A DNA stretch of 64,000 bases from Haematococcus lacustris (taxonomy: Eukaryota; Chlorophyta; Chlorophyceae; Chlamydomonadales; Haematococcaceae), in contig JASKMD010000015.1 in NCBI GenBank assembly GCA_030144725.1, positions 8,777,384-8,841,383 of the forward strand. Reading direction: 5' to 3'. The translations under genes were made by a program, and so were the position numbers. Below the pieces are notes generated by a model. That model was given only the letters and a program-made list of their open reading frames with translations. It was not told the origin of the DNA and ran no database searches. Shown here piece after piece: positions 26,267 to 37,700 of the stretch. Position 1 is the stretch's first letter; every line of letters starts with the position of its first letter.

Positions 26267-27753
26267 TGGTCACCTGTACATCTGACACCTCAGTGCACTA
26301 TCCTGCGGCTCCTGCCCATCCTCTGGGTTTGTCTGATCAACTCATCCAAGGATACCGGCTTGACCCTGCGTTTAATGCTGAAGCTGATCTGTCCAGCATG
26401 TACCAGGACACACATGGCCTATGGCGGCTCACTGGTAAGGATAAGGTAGTGGTCCCCAATGACTCTGAGCTGCGCAACCACATCTTGCACGAGATGCATG
26501 ATGCAGTCTATTCAGGTCATGTGGGTATCAGCAAAACCCTGGAACGTGTGTCACGTGTGTTTTGGTGGAACACAATGCGTGCTGACGTCAGGTACTATGT
26601 GTCCACATGTGATGCCTGTCAACGTGACAAGGCGTCCTCTCTCAAGCCAGGTGGCCTACTCAACCCTCTGTCTATACCTGACTACCGCTGGGAGTCTGTG
26701 TCCATGGACTTCATTACCAAGCTACCTGCTGGATCACATGGGTATGATGCTATCTGTGTCTTTGTGGATAGGCTCAGCAAGATGGTCCACTTTGTGCCAT
26801 GCCGTGAGGACCTTAAGGCACGCCGTTTTGCACAACTGTTCATTGACCATGTGTACAAACTGCATGGCATGCCTGCTGAGCTGATCTCTGACCGAGGCTC
26901 ACTGTTCACAAGTGTGTTCTGGCGTGAGGTCATGAGGCGCTGTGGCTCTAAGCCTGCCCTCTCATCATCTTATCATCCACAGTCTGATGGCCAGACAGAG
27001 AGGTACAACCGTGTGTTAGAAGAGATGCTCAGGCACTACATCTCACCTACTCAATCTGACTGGCCTGACTACTTAGCCTTGGCTGAGTTTGCTGTCAACA
27101 ACTCGTGGCAGGAGTCCATCCAGTCCACCCCCTTCCTGGTCAACACAGGTCAGTCCCCTGTGACTGTTGGCCTACGTGATCTGCCTTATGGGGGCCGTTG
27201 TCCCTCTGCTCATGCCTTTACCCGCTGGTGGCAGGATGCTGTTGCCAATGCCAGGAAGTGCATGGCTGCAGCCCAATCCCGTCAGGCTGCCTATGCCAAC
27301 AAGGCCAGGCGTGACGTTGAGTACAAGGTGGGCCAGAAGGTGTTGCTCAGCACCAAGCACCTCAAGCTTCAGCCTGGGAAGGCTCGTAAGCTCATACCTA
27401 GGTATGTGGGTCCCTTTGAGATCCTGCTGCTGGTTGGTGCAGTAGCTGTCAAGCTAGACCTTCCTGCCAGCATGAGCCGTCTGCACCCTGTCTTCCATGT
27501 GTCACTCATCAAGCCTTATACTGGCACTGATGTTGGCTTCATGCCACCTCCTGTGACCTGGATGGATGAGACCCCTGTGTACTATGTTGAGCGTTTGCTT
27601 GACCACAAGGGTGTCAAGGACAACAAAGCCAGTTACTACCTGGTGCAGTGGGAGGGTTATGATTCCACTCACAACACCTGGGAGCCCAGGTCCAACCTGA
27701 CTGACTGTGACAAGGTCTTGGCTGAATACAATGCTATCCATCATCTTAAGTAA
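26267..27753 (+). pseudogene. family A pol fragment: integrase and chromodomain
   Basis: A 5'-truncated copy of the Ty3/gypsy pol; homology to the copy at 52571-54057 begins abruptly at 26267. It includes the integrase zinc region (MHDAVYSGHVGISKTLE then CDACQRDK), the catalytic core (SMDFITKLPAG, ISDRGSLF, DGQTERYNRVLEEMLRHY) and a C-terminal chromodomain (YYVERLLDH, YYLVQWEGYDSTHNTWEP). The frame is intact to the stop but has no RT and no proper start. It is the leftmost member of the family A chain and ends 232 bp before an LTR. Confidence 0.93.
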
Positions 27754-27985
27754 GTCTCCTGCATGCATGCTGCCGCGCTGCTGCACTGAGACACTCTCTT
27801 CTCTGTGCTTACAAAGCCTATGGTTATATGTTACAATTCCCCTATTACAGTTGGTCTCTGACCACACCCAGCTTTGACCTGGCTCTACCTTCATGGTATT
27901 CAGTAGCTAACCCAGTGAGACCTAGGTCTTGCGAGTCTCGGGTTTAACCTGAGGCGGAACGAGGCATCCCCTTGGGGGGGAGGAA

Positions 27986-28284
27986 TGTAAGGGCGCGCTC
28001 CGCGTAGTCCCTTAGTGTCGTCTGGGCTGTCGCGGTTAACCCGAGGCAGCTACAGGATATCGGTCACACCGCATTAGTGTGAGTTGGCAGGTAAAGCCTA
28101 GCAGCGTAAGCTGTGAGGACAACTGGTTCGATTCCAGGGGGCCCCGTTCTAAGCCCTAGCCTTCTCACGGTAATGCCTTGTGGCTGACCCTTTCAGTACC
28201 CGCACTTCGGTGCCCTCGCGGCCGGCTCAGTGTTACACATGGTTCAAACGGTCCAGCGTCGCCTTTATAAGGCTGCACGTTACA
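27986..28284 (+). repeat. family A LTR (first copy)
   Basis: 299 bp, TG...CA ends, preceded by the polypurine tract GGGGGGGAGGAA (27974-27985) and followed by a primer-binding site. It serves as 3' LTR of the left fragment and 5' LTR of the next element. It holds a tRNA-like core: outer stem 28076-28083/28164-28171, A-box-like TGGCAGGTAAAG (28085), B box GGTTCGATTCC (28125-28135), CGTTCTA loop (28145-28151). A TATA-like TTTATAAGG lies near 28264. Confidence 0.95.
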
Positions 28285-28286
28285 AG

Positions 28287-28298
28287 TGGTTTCCGACC
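28287..28298 (+). promoter_or_regulatory. primer-binding site of family A
   Basis: TGGTTTCCGACC lies 2 bp after the LTR end. The same 12 bases follow the 5' LTRs of families B and C, which marks it as the tRNA-primer site. It is not the initiator-Met type (TGGTATCAGAGC) common in plant elements. Confidence 0.85.
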
Positions 28299-28677
28299 GA
28301 TAAGCCAATTACTGTAAACACTCCGCCTCGACCATGTAAAAGATGGTTCGAAGTGTTTGCGTGACTTACACAGTCACTGTAGAGGATTAGGCTCGCGCTA
28401 AGCGCTCTTAAACAAAGCCTCGATACATACAAAACATCGAGCTCGCCAAAATGGGGCCGAGAATAAGGCATATCTGGAGACCCTCTATGAGCGGACCCGT
28501 GCATTGTAGGATGTGTCGACCTTGCAGGCGAGCGTGACAGTGGCGGAAAAGCTGGCGAACGGGACGTGCCTAGTGAGCAGCTCCGGCCGGCCTCCTGGCC
28601 CGCGAGGACCTCCTGGGCGCTATTCACGCAGAAGCTTGCCGCTGCTGAAGCCGTTGCTGCTGGGGTAAGTCGCGCTG

Positions 28678-29598
28678 ATGCTTTTGCTCTTGCGCCCCAG
28701 CCGGTCTCATCAGCCCTCCATGCAGGCAGAAATGCAGCCTTGCAATACTGTGGCTAGCATCTTCGACATGCAATGTTCCACTGCTCGTCGACCTGCTGCT
28801 AATGCTGGTGTACTCCAGTCTGCTTGCTTGCAGGAGGCTGGTCCCCAGCCTGCAGGTGGGTCTACAGGTCCGCATGCTTATGCTGCAGCCCTTATAGGTA
28901 GTGGCACCTTTGCTGCCCAGCCTGCTGCTCAGCCTGCTGCTCAGCCTGCTGCCCAGCCAGTTATGCACAGTGTTCCTGCTGTTGCACACCATTCTGCTGT
29001 TTTGCAGGAAGCTGGTCCCCAGCCTGCAGGTGGGTCTGCAGGTCCCCATGCTTATGCTGCAGCCCTTGAAGGTAATGGTACCTCTGCTGCCCAGCCTGCT
29101 GCCCAACCTGCTGTGCACAATGCTCCATGCACTACTGCTGCTGCTGCATCTGTTGCACGTGCTGCATACACTGCTGAACTAGCCACAGTGGCCCAGGGTG
29201 CTCCTGCCTCTGGCTGGACTCCCGTAGGACAGAGCCCTAGTAGGCCTGTCCCCAAGCCATCAGCATCTATTGCTGCAATCCGTTAGGAGTATGTTGGGCT
29301 AGCTGGTGGCTCTGCCCCACTCCCACCTGCTGCTGTGCCTCTGGCACCTGACACTGTGGTGCACTCCCACAGGGGCTTGCCCCCTGTTGAGCGTTGGTCT
29401 GATAACAGCCTTGCTCAGGGTAAACGTGCTGTCACCTTCCTTAAGGATCTGGAGGTGCACTGTGCTAACAATAACCTTGATCCTGCCCTTGCACTGTCAT
29501 CCTCATGTTCAAGTCCATCAGGTATTCAGATGCCTTGACACACATTGGGTATACCCCATGGGACTATCTTTGCAAGCACTTCATTGAGATGGTAGGGA
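28678..29598 (+). pseudogene. family A gag, decayed
   Basis: The Ala/Pro/Gln-rich N-part contains a partial duplication, with about 105 bp at 28828 repeated at 29002. The frame then meets TAG (29284-29286) where family C Gag continues. A capsid-like piece follows, LPPVERWSDN then FLKDLEVHC, with a TGA at 29536-29538 after a frameshift. Later capsid pieces (DALTHIGYTPWDY) are in another frame. No zinc knuckle is seen. The copy at 54982-55904 shows the same damage, so it predates duplication. Confidence 0.85.
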
Positions 29599-29987
29599 AG
29601 GACTGTGACTGACCTCAACCATGCTCATGGCCAGCTGTTGAACTCTAAGCTGCTGTGCATGTCTCTCAGTGTGACCCTGCAGGAGTACATTACAAACTTC
29701 AGCAATACCATCACTTTGTGTGAAACAGGGTGCATGAACATGGCATTGACTGTGGTCACTGTTTATAGGGGCTTCACCCCCCCAGCTGGCCCAGTGGCAA
29801 AGGACCTCATGTCCTTGGCACAACCCACTCTCGACTGCTGTGGCTTCAGCCATAGACAACCACTAGGTTCTGGGGTCACCCCATGCAAGTGTGGTGGTGT
29901 TAGTGTTGTGGCTGCTGTTCGTCCGCAGATCGCCGCCGTCTTGGCAGCCCTCACTCTCACTCCGGCCTGGTCACTCCGGCCGCGCCG

Positions 29988-30549
29988 GTGGCGCTGGTGC
30001 CCCCGCCACTCCCCGTGCCTACCCTGCAGCTCCCACGGCTCCGCCGTCTGCTGCCCCGCCTACCGCGGTATGATGTGTTTTTGGGTGATGACTGGCTGTT
30101 TGCCAACAAAGCCATCCTTTCTTATGAGGGTAAAACCCTTTCTCTTTCTGCTGCTGGCAAGACTGCTGTGACTCTGCCGTGTCCTGCTGTGGCAGCCCCT
30201 AAGTATGTTGGGCAATGTTCTGCTGTAAGACCAACCCCTGCATTCTTAATCAATGCTCTCAAAGCCAAGCCTGAGTTAATCTCAGCTTCCCAGGCGTCCA
30301 GGTGGCTCCTTAAAGGAGGCCGTGCTGTGGTTGCTTTAGTCATGGCTGAAGGCTCTGCCTCTGCCACTCCTGGTACACCCAGTGACCAAGACAACCAACA
30401 CATACCTGCAGCTATTAAAGCTGAGCTACAAACCCTACTCGATGAGTACAATGATGTCTTTAAACCACTCACTGATACCCCTCCTGAACGTCCTGTGGGT
30501 CATACCATACCCCTGGTCCCTGACGCCCGTCCACCTGTGACCCCCATAT
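29988..30549 (+). pseudogene. family A pol 5' fragment lacking the protease active site
   Basis: The frame joins a Pro-rich stretch to YDVFLGDDWLFANKAILSY, which aligns with the end of the family C protease (FDVLLGNDWL). The upstream part with the catalytic DTGA is missing. It continues through the linker ahead of RT (VALVMAEG, LLDEYNDVFKPL, ERPVGHTIPLV). At 30549 homology to the intact copy stops and unrelated DNA begins. The next base of the element is found at 51141, so this is the left half of one interrupted gene. Confidence 0.85.
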
Positions 30550-31039
30550 CCCTATACATTACGGGAGAATAATTTATTGTTATTTTGTCGTAATTGTTGA
30601 TTTATACGGTTAAGTTGATCAGACTCGGACAATTACAGCAAGCACAGCAATTACAAGCAATGTCGGCCGGTAAAAGTTTTACTTGCTGGCGCTCTACAGC
30701 CCGCGAACCATGGAATTATAGTAACCCTAAATAAGCGGCAGCAGCTGCCAGAAGCTTCATCTTCAGAGCCTTGCCAGCTGCTTCGTGGGCGTGGAAGTCA
30801 TCTAGGCGTTGCGCTGCTTGCGGGTGATGCTGGGTGTCGCATAGGGGTTCAAAGGCCGCCATTACCCGTAGCCAGGAGGAGCAGCAACATGCTGCCCGCT
30901 TGCCTTGCCGACCAGTTGGGCAGACCCGGGCTGCCAAGGGTGGGCAGGGTGGCTGCTTGCAAGCTAGCAGCCAAGGGCACCGACGCCTGGCCAACTGCCA
31001 GGGACACCGCCGCCAGGCCAACTGCCAGGGACACCGCCG

Positions 31040-31540
31040 CCAGGCCAGCAACAGCGGGAGTAGCAGCGGCAGCAGCAGCCGGGCAGTGGCAGCAGCAGGG
31101 CAGTAACAGCAGGGCAGCAGCAGCAGCAGGAGGGCAACAACAGTAGCAGCAACAGCCGGGAAGCAGCAGCAGCAGCCGGGCAGCAGCAGCAGCAGCAGGG
31201 TGGCAGGGCGGCAACAGCAGCGGCAGGGCAGCAGAAGCAGCCGGGCAGCAGCAGCAGCAGCAGCAGCCGGGCAGCAGTAGCAGCAGCAGGGCGGTAGCAG
31301 CAACAGCAGCAGGGAAGCAGCAGCAGCAACAGCAGCCGGGCAGCAGCAGCAGCCGGGCAGCAGCAGCAGCGGGGCAGCAACAGCGGGGCAGCAACAGCCG
31401 GGCAGCAGCAGCAGCCGGGCCGCAGCAACATTAGCAGCAGCAACAGGGCAGCAGCAGCTGCAGGGAAGCAGCAGCAGCAGCAGCAGCAGGAGGGCAACAA
31501 CAACATCAACAAGGCAGCAGCAGCAGCAGCAAGCACCACC
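31040..31540. repeat. impure GCA/GCC trinucleotide tract
   Basis: About 500 bp of GCAGCAGCAGCC-like sequence with frequent GGGCAG interruptions. Low complexity, no fixed unit. Confidence 0.9.
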
Positions 31541-32256
31541 TAAAGTATGAGGGTGGCAAAGGCGGGATAGCAATGCAGGACATGACAAGGCATGTCCACT
31601 GTGCAAGAAAAACTCCAGCATGCTATAGCTGGTGTTCAGCTGACTCTTGTTCTTCATCATGGTTGCTAGTGCTGCCTTGCTGACTAACCCTGCTAAGGAT
31701 CTGGACACAATGGTTATGGTATATTTCACAGTTGCATGAGACGACGATACGACACTTGCAGGCAAATTTTACCTGCTTGGCCAGATAGGCGACCAGAGCG
31801 TCGAGGCTCCATTGCCTCATATGCAATGGCCGGTTTGGGCTGCGTGGCCGGTTTGGGACGCAATCTGCATCAGCGAGCTTCTGCGACAGCTGCAACAGCG
31901 GTGTTAGGCTACCCAGCCACTTTGTTCTCCGGGGACCCTGTTGCGCAACGGACGTGGTGCTACTAGTCAAATGATGCAAGTCAAAAGGTCAACGCTAAGG
32001 TCAACGCTAAGGTCCGTCAACGCGTCTCACCGTCAAGCCTCGTACTGCCAAACGTGTTGTTGCGACCTCTAGCGGAGGCGGAAGAAGGTTATATGTTGGT
32101 ATCTCGATGTTGGTCGTCGTCGCCAATGCTTCCGCTGCTGACGGTGTAGGTGCTGTCGGTCATCTTGGCTGGTGGGCAGGCTGGTATGGGTGAGGTTGCG
32201 GCTGAAAGTTTGTCCTAGAGTAAAGCGTGAAAAGGGGGTGACTTGCAAACAAATAC

Positions 32257-32350
32257 AGGAAAAGTGCACGACTTGCGCACATTTACTGAAAAAGTGCACG
32301 ACTTGCACACATTTACGGTAAAAGCGCAGACATTTACAACAAAAGTGCAC
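32257..32350. repeat. about three copies of a 30-bp tandem repeat
   Basis: AAAAGTGCACGACTTGC occurs at 32260 and 32290, each followed by a CACATTTAC-like segment. A diverged third copy follows (AAAAGCGCAGACATTTAC). Confidence 0.8.
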
Positions 32351-32468
32351 AACCATCAAGAAAGAGCGTGGTTTGCGCACTGGTTCTGCTGTCGTCCCCG
32401 ACGCGTGGAGCACAGCCGCAATAGCAGCGAGGCTCCAAATCGTGTGCCCGTAATGTATAGGGATATCG

Positions 32469-32622
32469 CATAATGTCTCGGCCAGCGCTGTTCACGTCCA
32501 AATAACAGTCTCGGCCAGGTCTCAAGTTGCGTAAACGTCTCGGCTACGCCTCGACGTTTACTGCAACTTTCGACCCAGCCTCGACCGTTATTTTCCCGTA
32601 ACAGCTCGGCCTCCGACATTAT
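32469..32622. mobile_element. foldback MITE-like hairpin
   Basis: The whole 154-bp segment is an imperfect palindrome centred near 32546. Examples of paired arms are ATAATGTC/GACATTAT at the ends, AATAACAG/CCGTTATT, and TAAACGTCTCGG/CCTCGACGTTTA near the centre. No coding capacity. The family B 5' LTR starts 2 bp beyond it. Confidence 0.75.
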
Positions 32623-32624
32623 AC

Positions 32625-32831
32625 TGTAGCGAACGGCTCCTCGAAGCCTAGCTCGCCTCACGGTACTTCTGTACTGCAGTGTGACATGGTGGGCGAAAGG
32701 GGCAGGTGGGCCTTCGTGCACACCTGCTTCAGAGGTTCGACTCCTCGGGGGAAACGTTCTAAACCCTGGCCGTGTCACGCTGTGGGAAAGAGGTGGTTAT
32801 CGGTTATCGGCGCTGCTCTTAGCACGCTACA
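32625..32831 (+). repeat. family B 5' LTR
   Basis: 207 bp, TGTAGCG...GCTACA. tRNA-like core: outer stem AGTGTGAC/GTCACGCT (32678-32685/32774-32781), a middle stem GCAGGTG/CACCTGC, T-arm GAGG-TTCGACT-CCTC (32732-32746), then the CGTTCTA loop (32755-32761). Confidence 0.95.
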
Positions 32832-32834
32832 TTT

Positions 32835-32846
32835 TGGTTTCCGACC
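32835..32846 (+). promoter_or_regulatory. primer-binding site of family B
   Basis: TGGTTTCCGACC lies 3 bp after the LTR, the same 12-mer as in A and C. A second copy is at 38835-38846. Confidence 0.85.
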
Positions 32847-32881
32847 GACGTTGCTACTAACGCCACTTTCTCCCTGAGCAA

Positions 32882-34726
32882 ATGACTGCCAACAAGGAGC
32901 CTCCTCCTGGAGGAGACAAACGACCGGAGCGTTCTGCTCCTGGGGGCCAAACTCCTGGCTCCCCGCTCCCAGTGACTCCGAACGCCACCTCTGGTGCTCC
33001 AGCAGCGGTTCCTGCTGCGACTGGGGCGCCAAATACTGGCACGACGGTAACTATTACCACCCCCGCTCTTCCTGTGCCTATCACAAGCCCCGCCTTCGCG
33101 GAAATCGAGAGGGTTACTGGTCTACCGCCCGCTCAAGCTATGGATCTGCTGAAGAACGTGCTGCAGACTCTGAACGCTATGTCCTCCGCTCAGCCTTCGG
33201 CTGGCCCAGCACCTTCAGCTGTGGCGGCCCCTGGAGCTGCTCCGCTCTCTTATGCAGGAGCCCTGACAGCTGCCCCGATCTTGCCTGAAACTGGCACCTC
33301 TGCCGCAGCTGCTCAAGCTGATGAGATCCAAAGGCTGCGCCAGCAGCTGGTGGGGGCGAACGCAAATCTGCAGGCGTCCCAGAACGAGGCTGTCAGGGTC
33401 CGAGCCGAACTCGCTGAGATGGAGCGTCGGCAAGGCCTGGTTAACGCGACGGTAAGTGGTGAGCCTGCTGTAGCTGCAATTCGCAACCAGTATTCGCAGT
33501 CAGCTCGACCTGCTGTGAATGGTAGCAGCGGCATTTCTGCTGCTCTGGTGGCGCCTGTTGCACCTGCTTTGTCGGGCACTGCTACCCCTGTCGCACCTAC
33601 TGCGCCACCTGCAGCACCAGCAGGACATTTGCCTCTGTCTCAGGCTGCTATGCCTGTCACTGTGCCAGCCTCCCTGCCCAGGATAAAGGTTCCAGGTCCT
33701 GACAAGTGGACAGATCAGTGCCTAGCCACATCCAGGGTTGCAGAAATCTTCTGTGAAGACCTTGAGGTTCATTGTGCATATCTGCGCATTGATCCTGCTG
33801 ATGCATTGCCCAACTTCCTGTCTGGCAAGGCACGTGAGGTGTGGTATCCTGCTACTAGGAATGCACACATTCTTGCTCATGGCACTAGGCCAACCTGGGC
33901 CCACCTGCGTGCTTCTTTTAAGGAGATGGCTGGTGACGATCTGCGCAATGAATCAGACATGCACCGCAGGAAGCTGTTGGATCCTGGTGCCCTACGCATG
34001 TCAGCAGGTTCCACCCTTAACTCCTACATCACGGAGTTCCGTAACACTCTGACAGTGGCCGGTGCCACATGCATGGCACCCTCCATGCTTGTTGCCACTT
34101 TCATCAGGGGCCTCACCCCTGAACTGCAGTCTCGTGTAGTGCATGATCTTGCACTTATGCCTGACCCTAAGCTGACTGATGCCATTCAAGCTGCTGTGAA
34201 TGCACAGAAGGTTTTGTTTGCAGTGGCCACTAATCAAGTGGGCCGCCGCCCACCTGCACCTGTGGCTGCCTTCGTGCCACGTAAGCAGATGGACCGCATC
34301 AAAGGCTTCACCGCCCCTGCTGGAGGATGTCCTCCTGCGGCCCCTCGTGGCCCCTACTGGGATGTCAGTAGCAGCAGCAGCAGTGGCCACCGTGGAAGTC
34401 GCCACAGCAGCCAGGGTGGTGGACGTCCTCCACGGCCCCCTCCCCATGCTGCCCCTGTGTCTGATGCCCCTCCCAGGCCACCTCCTGGCCACGCCTGCCA
34501 CCACTGCTGGAACCCCGCCCATTTCAGGGACTACTGCAACCTGAAGCATCTGTCAGCTGAGGAGGCCCGCCGGGTCTCTGGGTTCCCCCGTCCCTCCTCC
34601 CTGGGCCCTCCTTCTGGTCATGGTGCTGGGGACCGTCCTCCCCGGGGCCCAGGCAAGCGTGACCGCAGCCCCCCAGGCAAGGGTGGATGGAAGCAGCAGG
34701 GCAGCAAGGGTGACCGCCGCCGCTGA
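32882..34726 (+). CDS. gag: family B Gag
   Basis: 614 residues forming the nucleocapsid core of the element. The Pro/Ala-rich N-terminus is followed by a Leu-heptad coiled-coil-like stretch (about 140-185, IQRLRQQLVGANANLQ), a retrotransposon capsid domain (about 290-440, with FCEDLEVHC, LPNFLSGKAREVWY and LNSYITEFRNTL), and a CCHC zinc knuckle CHHCWNPAHFRDYC (539-552). The tail is Gly/Arg/Pro-rich and basic, as expected for RNA binding. It ends in TGA (34724-34726). The pol frame follows in the same register without another stop, so TGA readthrough would make Gag-Pol. The ATG at 32882 is 36 bp after the primer-binding site. Confidence 0.93.
   Translation: MTANKEPPPGGDKRPERSAPGGQTPGSPLPVTPNATSGAPAAVPAATGAPNTGTTVTITTPALPVPITSPAFAEIERVTGLPPAQAMDLLKNVLQTLNAMSSAQPSAGPAPSAVAAPGAAPLSYAGALTAAPILPETGTSAAAAQADEIQRLRQQLVGANANLQASQNEAVRVRAELAEMERRQGLVNATVSGEPAVAAIRNQYSQSARPAVNGSSGISAALVAPVAPALSGTATPVAPTAPPAAPAGHLPLSQAAMPVTVPASLPRIKVPGPDKWTDQCLATSRVAEIFCEDLEVHCAYLRIDPADALPNFLSGKAREVWYPATRNAHILAHGTRPTWAHLRASFKEMAGDDLRNESDMHRRKLLDPGALRMSAGSTLNSYITEFRNTLTVAGATCMAPSMLVATFIRGLTPELQSRVVHDLALMPDPKLTDAIQAAVNAQKVLFAVATNQVGRRPPAPVAAFVPRKQMDRIKGFTAPAGGCPPAAPRGPYWDVSSSSSSGHRGSRHSSQGGGRPPRPPPHAAPVSDAPPRPPPGHACHHCWNPAHFRDYCNLKHLSAEEARRVSGFPRPSSLGPPSGHGAGDRPPRGPGKRDRSPPGKGGWKQQGSKGDRRR
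34724..34726 (+). other. in-frame TGA between gag and pol of family B
   Basis: The reading frame on both sides is the same and no other stop separates the two ORFs. Context is CGC TGA TGT. It is a candidate readthrough site. Confidence 0.7.
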
Positions 34727-37700
34727 TGTGTTGCCCAACCAGCTGGCCAGGACTGTGTTGGTGCCTGCTGTCCAGTGCCCAGTAATCAGGTTGCTATGCC
34801 TGAGGGACGTGCAGCAGACGATGGTGTGTTACACTTCTCGTTTCCTGGTAGAGTGAATGGCTTCGCATGTACCATGCTGTTTGACAGTGGTGCAGCGGCC
34901 AGCTTCATTAATTGTGCTGCTGTTGAGCAGTATCAGCTTGCCAGTTATAAACTGAAGCAGCCCAAGGAATTCCTTGTGGCCAATGGGCAGCCTGTGCTTT
35001 GTACGCATGCATGCAGCGTCCAGTTGAATGTGCAGACCCTGAGCTGCAGGGTTGAGTTGCTGGTGATGCCAGAGATGTTCTCTGCCTTTGATGTGTTAAT
35101 GGGCAGTGACTGGTTACAGTCGAATGGTGTACTGCTAGACTACCTGGCACGTACTATTACAGTACAATTGGCAGCTGTGAAAACAGTGCTCAAGTGTGAG
35201 CCAGCAGCGCCCATTATGGCTCCTCATTGTGCCCATATCCTGGCCAAACATAGACAAGCTACTGTATCAGCAAAAGTGGCCTACAGGTGGCTAAGGAAAG
35301 GTGGCCAGTCTCTGGTTGCCCTCATCTCGTCTCAGCCCATCAACCCTACCCCAGCAAGTGTGCTGTCCGTACACCCTACCTCTACTCCAGCTAATTTGCT
35401 GTCCAATAACCCTGACCCTCGCTCCCACTCAACCACCTCACCCTCTTGCCCACTTATCCATCACCTAACCCCTGCTCCAGCTAATAAGCTGTCCTCTAAT
35501 CCTGACCCTCACTCTCACCCAACATCCTTACCTCCTACCCCCTCTATCAACTACCCTACCTCTATACCCCCTGCAGTTGCAGCTCAGATGACAGCGCTCA
35601 TATCTGAGTACGACGATGTCTTCGCACCATTTAATACCTTACCCCCTCAGCGTCCAGTGGGACACACCATCCCCCTCCAGCCTGGCTGTAAGCCACCAGC
35701 TTTGCCATCATATAAGATGAGCCAGCCAGAGCTTCTGGAGATGAAAAAACAGGTTGCAGCCTTCTTGGAGCAGGGCATCATTGAACCCTCCTCCTCTCCC
35801 TACGCTGCCCCTGTCCTCTTTGTCAAAAAGAAATCAGGTGAGTTAAGGATGTGTGTAGACTATCGTCAGCTGAATAAGATCACTCTTAGGGATCAATACC
35901 CACTACCTCGAGTGGATGACCTGTTTGACAGGTTGGCTGGGTGTACAGTGTTCTCGTCACTTGACCTGCAAGCTGGATATCACCAGATCAGGATACCTGA
36001 TGAGGATGTCCCTAAGACAGCCTTCAGGACACCCAGTGGCCTATATCAATTTAAAGTACTATGCTTTGGACTAACCAATGCACCAGCCACGTTTCAACGT
36101 GTGATGAACAATGCTTTTGCTGACGTCATTAATGACTGTGCCCTTGTGTACATAGATGATATCCTCATCATGTCCAAAGACGTACCAGAACACTTCACAC
36201 ATTTGAGGAGAGTTCTTGAATTATTACGTAAGCATCAGTTTAAAGCTAAATTATCCAAATGTGAGTTTCTTAAAACCGCACTCAAATTTCTGGGTCACAT
36301 TGTTAGTGATCAGGGCATTGCTGTTGACCCTGATAAAGTGAAGTCTATCACTTCCTGGCCTGTGCCACGCAACCTGACTGCCATGCAGCAGTTCCTAGGT
36401 GCTGCAAATTTTGTGCGCAAATTTGTACACAACTTTAGTGCTATTTCAGCACCCTTGACAGACCTAACTGGTAAAGCAGGTGCTGATTTCAATTGGCATA
36501 AGTGGCCTGATGATAGATTAAAGGCTTTCGATGCTCTTAAGCATGCTATTTCAAGAGTACCTTTACTCAAAATCCCAGATATAACCAAACCTTTTCAGGT
36601 TTACTGTGACGCCTCTTTGCAAGGCGTAGGAGCAGTACTCATGCAGGAGGGTCATCCTCTAGCTTATTTAAGCAAGAAGCTGATTCCAGCTGAAAAGAAC
36701 TATACCACTGGTGAACAAGAGTTACTTGCTATTATCACTGCATGTAAGGAGTGGCGCTGTTACCTGGAAGGTGTTCCCTTCACATTGTACACAGACCACA
36801 AACCCTTGGTAGCTTTAAAAACACAAAAGGTCTTGTCCAGACGCCAAACCAGATGGTTGGAGTTCCTCTCTCGGTATGATTTTACCATTGAGTATCTACC
36901 TGGTGATACTAACCCTGCTGACCCTCTGTCACGCATACCTGATGCTCCTGTCAGCAACCCTGTCATGGTTATGACCAGAGGCAGGAAGCGCCTTTTGGAG
37001 GGGGAGGAAGCTGGTGTGGCGCAGCCTGCTCAGCCTGCCATTCAGCAGCTGCAGCAGGAGCCACAGCCTCAGCTGGTTTTGGAACAGCCCCTACCCCCAC
37101 CTCCTTTACCTGTGCACCCTTTGCACGCTGTCAATATGACAGAGCAGCTGCTGGCAGCGTATGCAGCAGACGAGGACTTTGCCAGCACGGTGGATCAATA
37201 TGATCAGGATAAGCATGGCTTGTATCGCACCAAAGGCAAGAACCAGATAGTGGTTCCTAATTGCCAACAGCTCAAAGCCAGGATATTGGTGGAGATGCAT
37301 GATGCACAGTTTGCAGGCCATGTGGGGATCACCAAGACGCTGGAGCGTATCTCCAGGATATTCTGGTGGCCACGTATGAGATCTGAAGTACGTCACTATG
37401 TGAGTAACTGCGATGCATGCCAGCGCAACAAGTCTGTGAATACCAGACCGGGTGGATTGCTTACACCACTGGCCATACCCTATGACAGATGGGAGTCCAT
37501 GTCTATGGACTTGATCACTAAACTACCACCTGGTGATCATGGCTTTGATGCCATTGCTGTTTTTGTGGATAGGCTGTCTAAGATGGTACACTTTGTGCCC
37601 TGCCGTGAGTCTATGAATGCTGAGGGCTTTGCCCGTCTATTCATTGACAATGTGTTTAAACATCATGGAGTGCCCAGAGAAATAATCTCTGATAGGGGCT

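Larger units (their letters stand above)
30550..32462. mobile_element. 1.9-kb insert with 16-bp terminal inverted repeats, non-autonomous
   Basis: CCCTATACATTACGGG at 30550-30565 is matched by its exact reverse complement at 32447-32462, and both ends are flanked by ATAT. No transposase is visible. The inside holds a GCA/GCC-rich tract and small tandem repeats. The Leu/Cys-rich minus-strand ORF (30716-31765) is a by-product of the GCA repeats. It abuts the point where family A is interrupted. Confidence 0.6.

Noticed and set aside
28076..28171. A true tRNA gene in the LTR
   Set aside because: The T-arm and boxes are tRNA-like, but an extra 25-base hairpin lies between the T-arm and the outer stem, and no standard anticodon loop could be placed.
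29605..30171. 188-codon ORF in family A between gag and pol
   Set aside because: Out of frame with the recognisable gag and pol pieces and without any domain; it is a shadow of decayed sequence.
30716..31765. Leu/Cys-rich ORF suggesting a membrane protein
   Set aside because: It is the antisense of an impure GCA repeat; overlapping frames are equally open and low in complexity.
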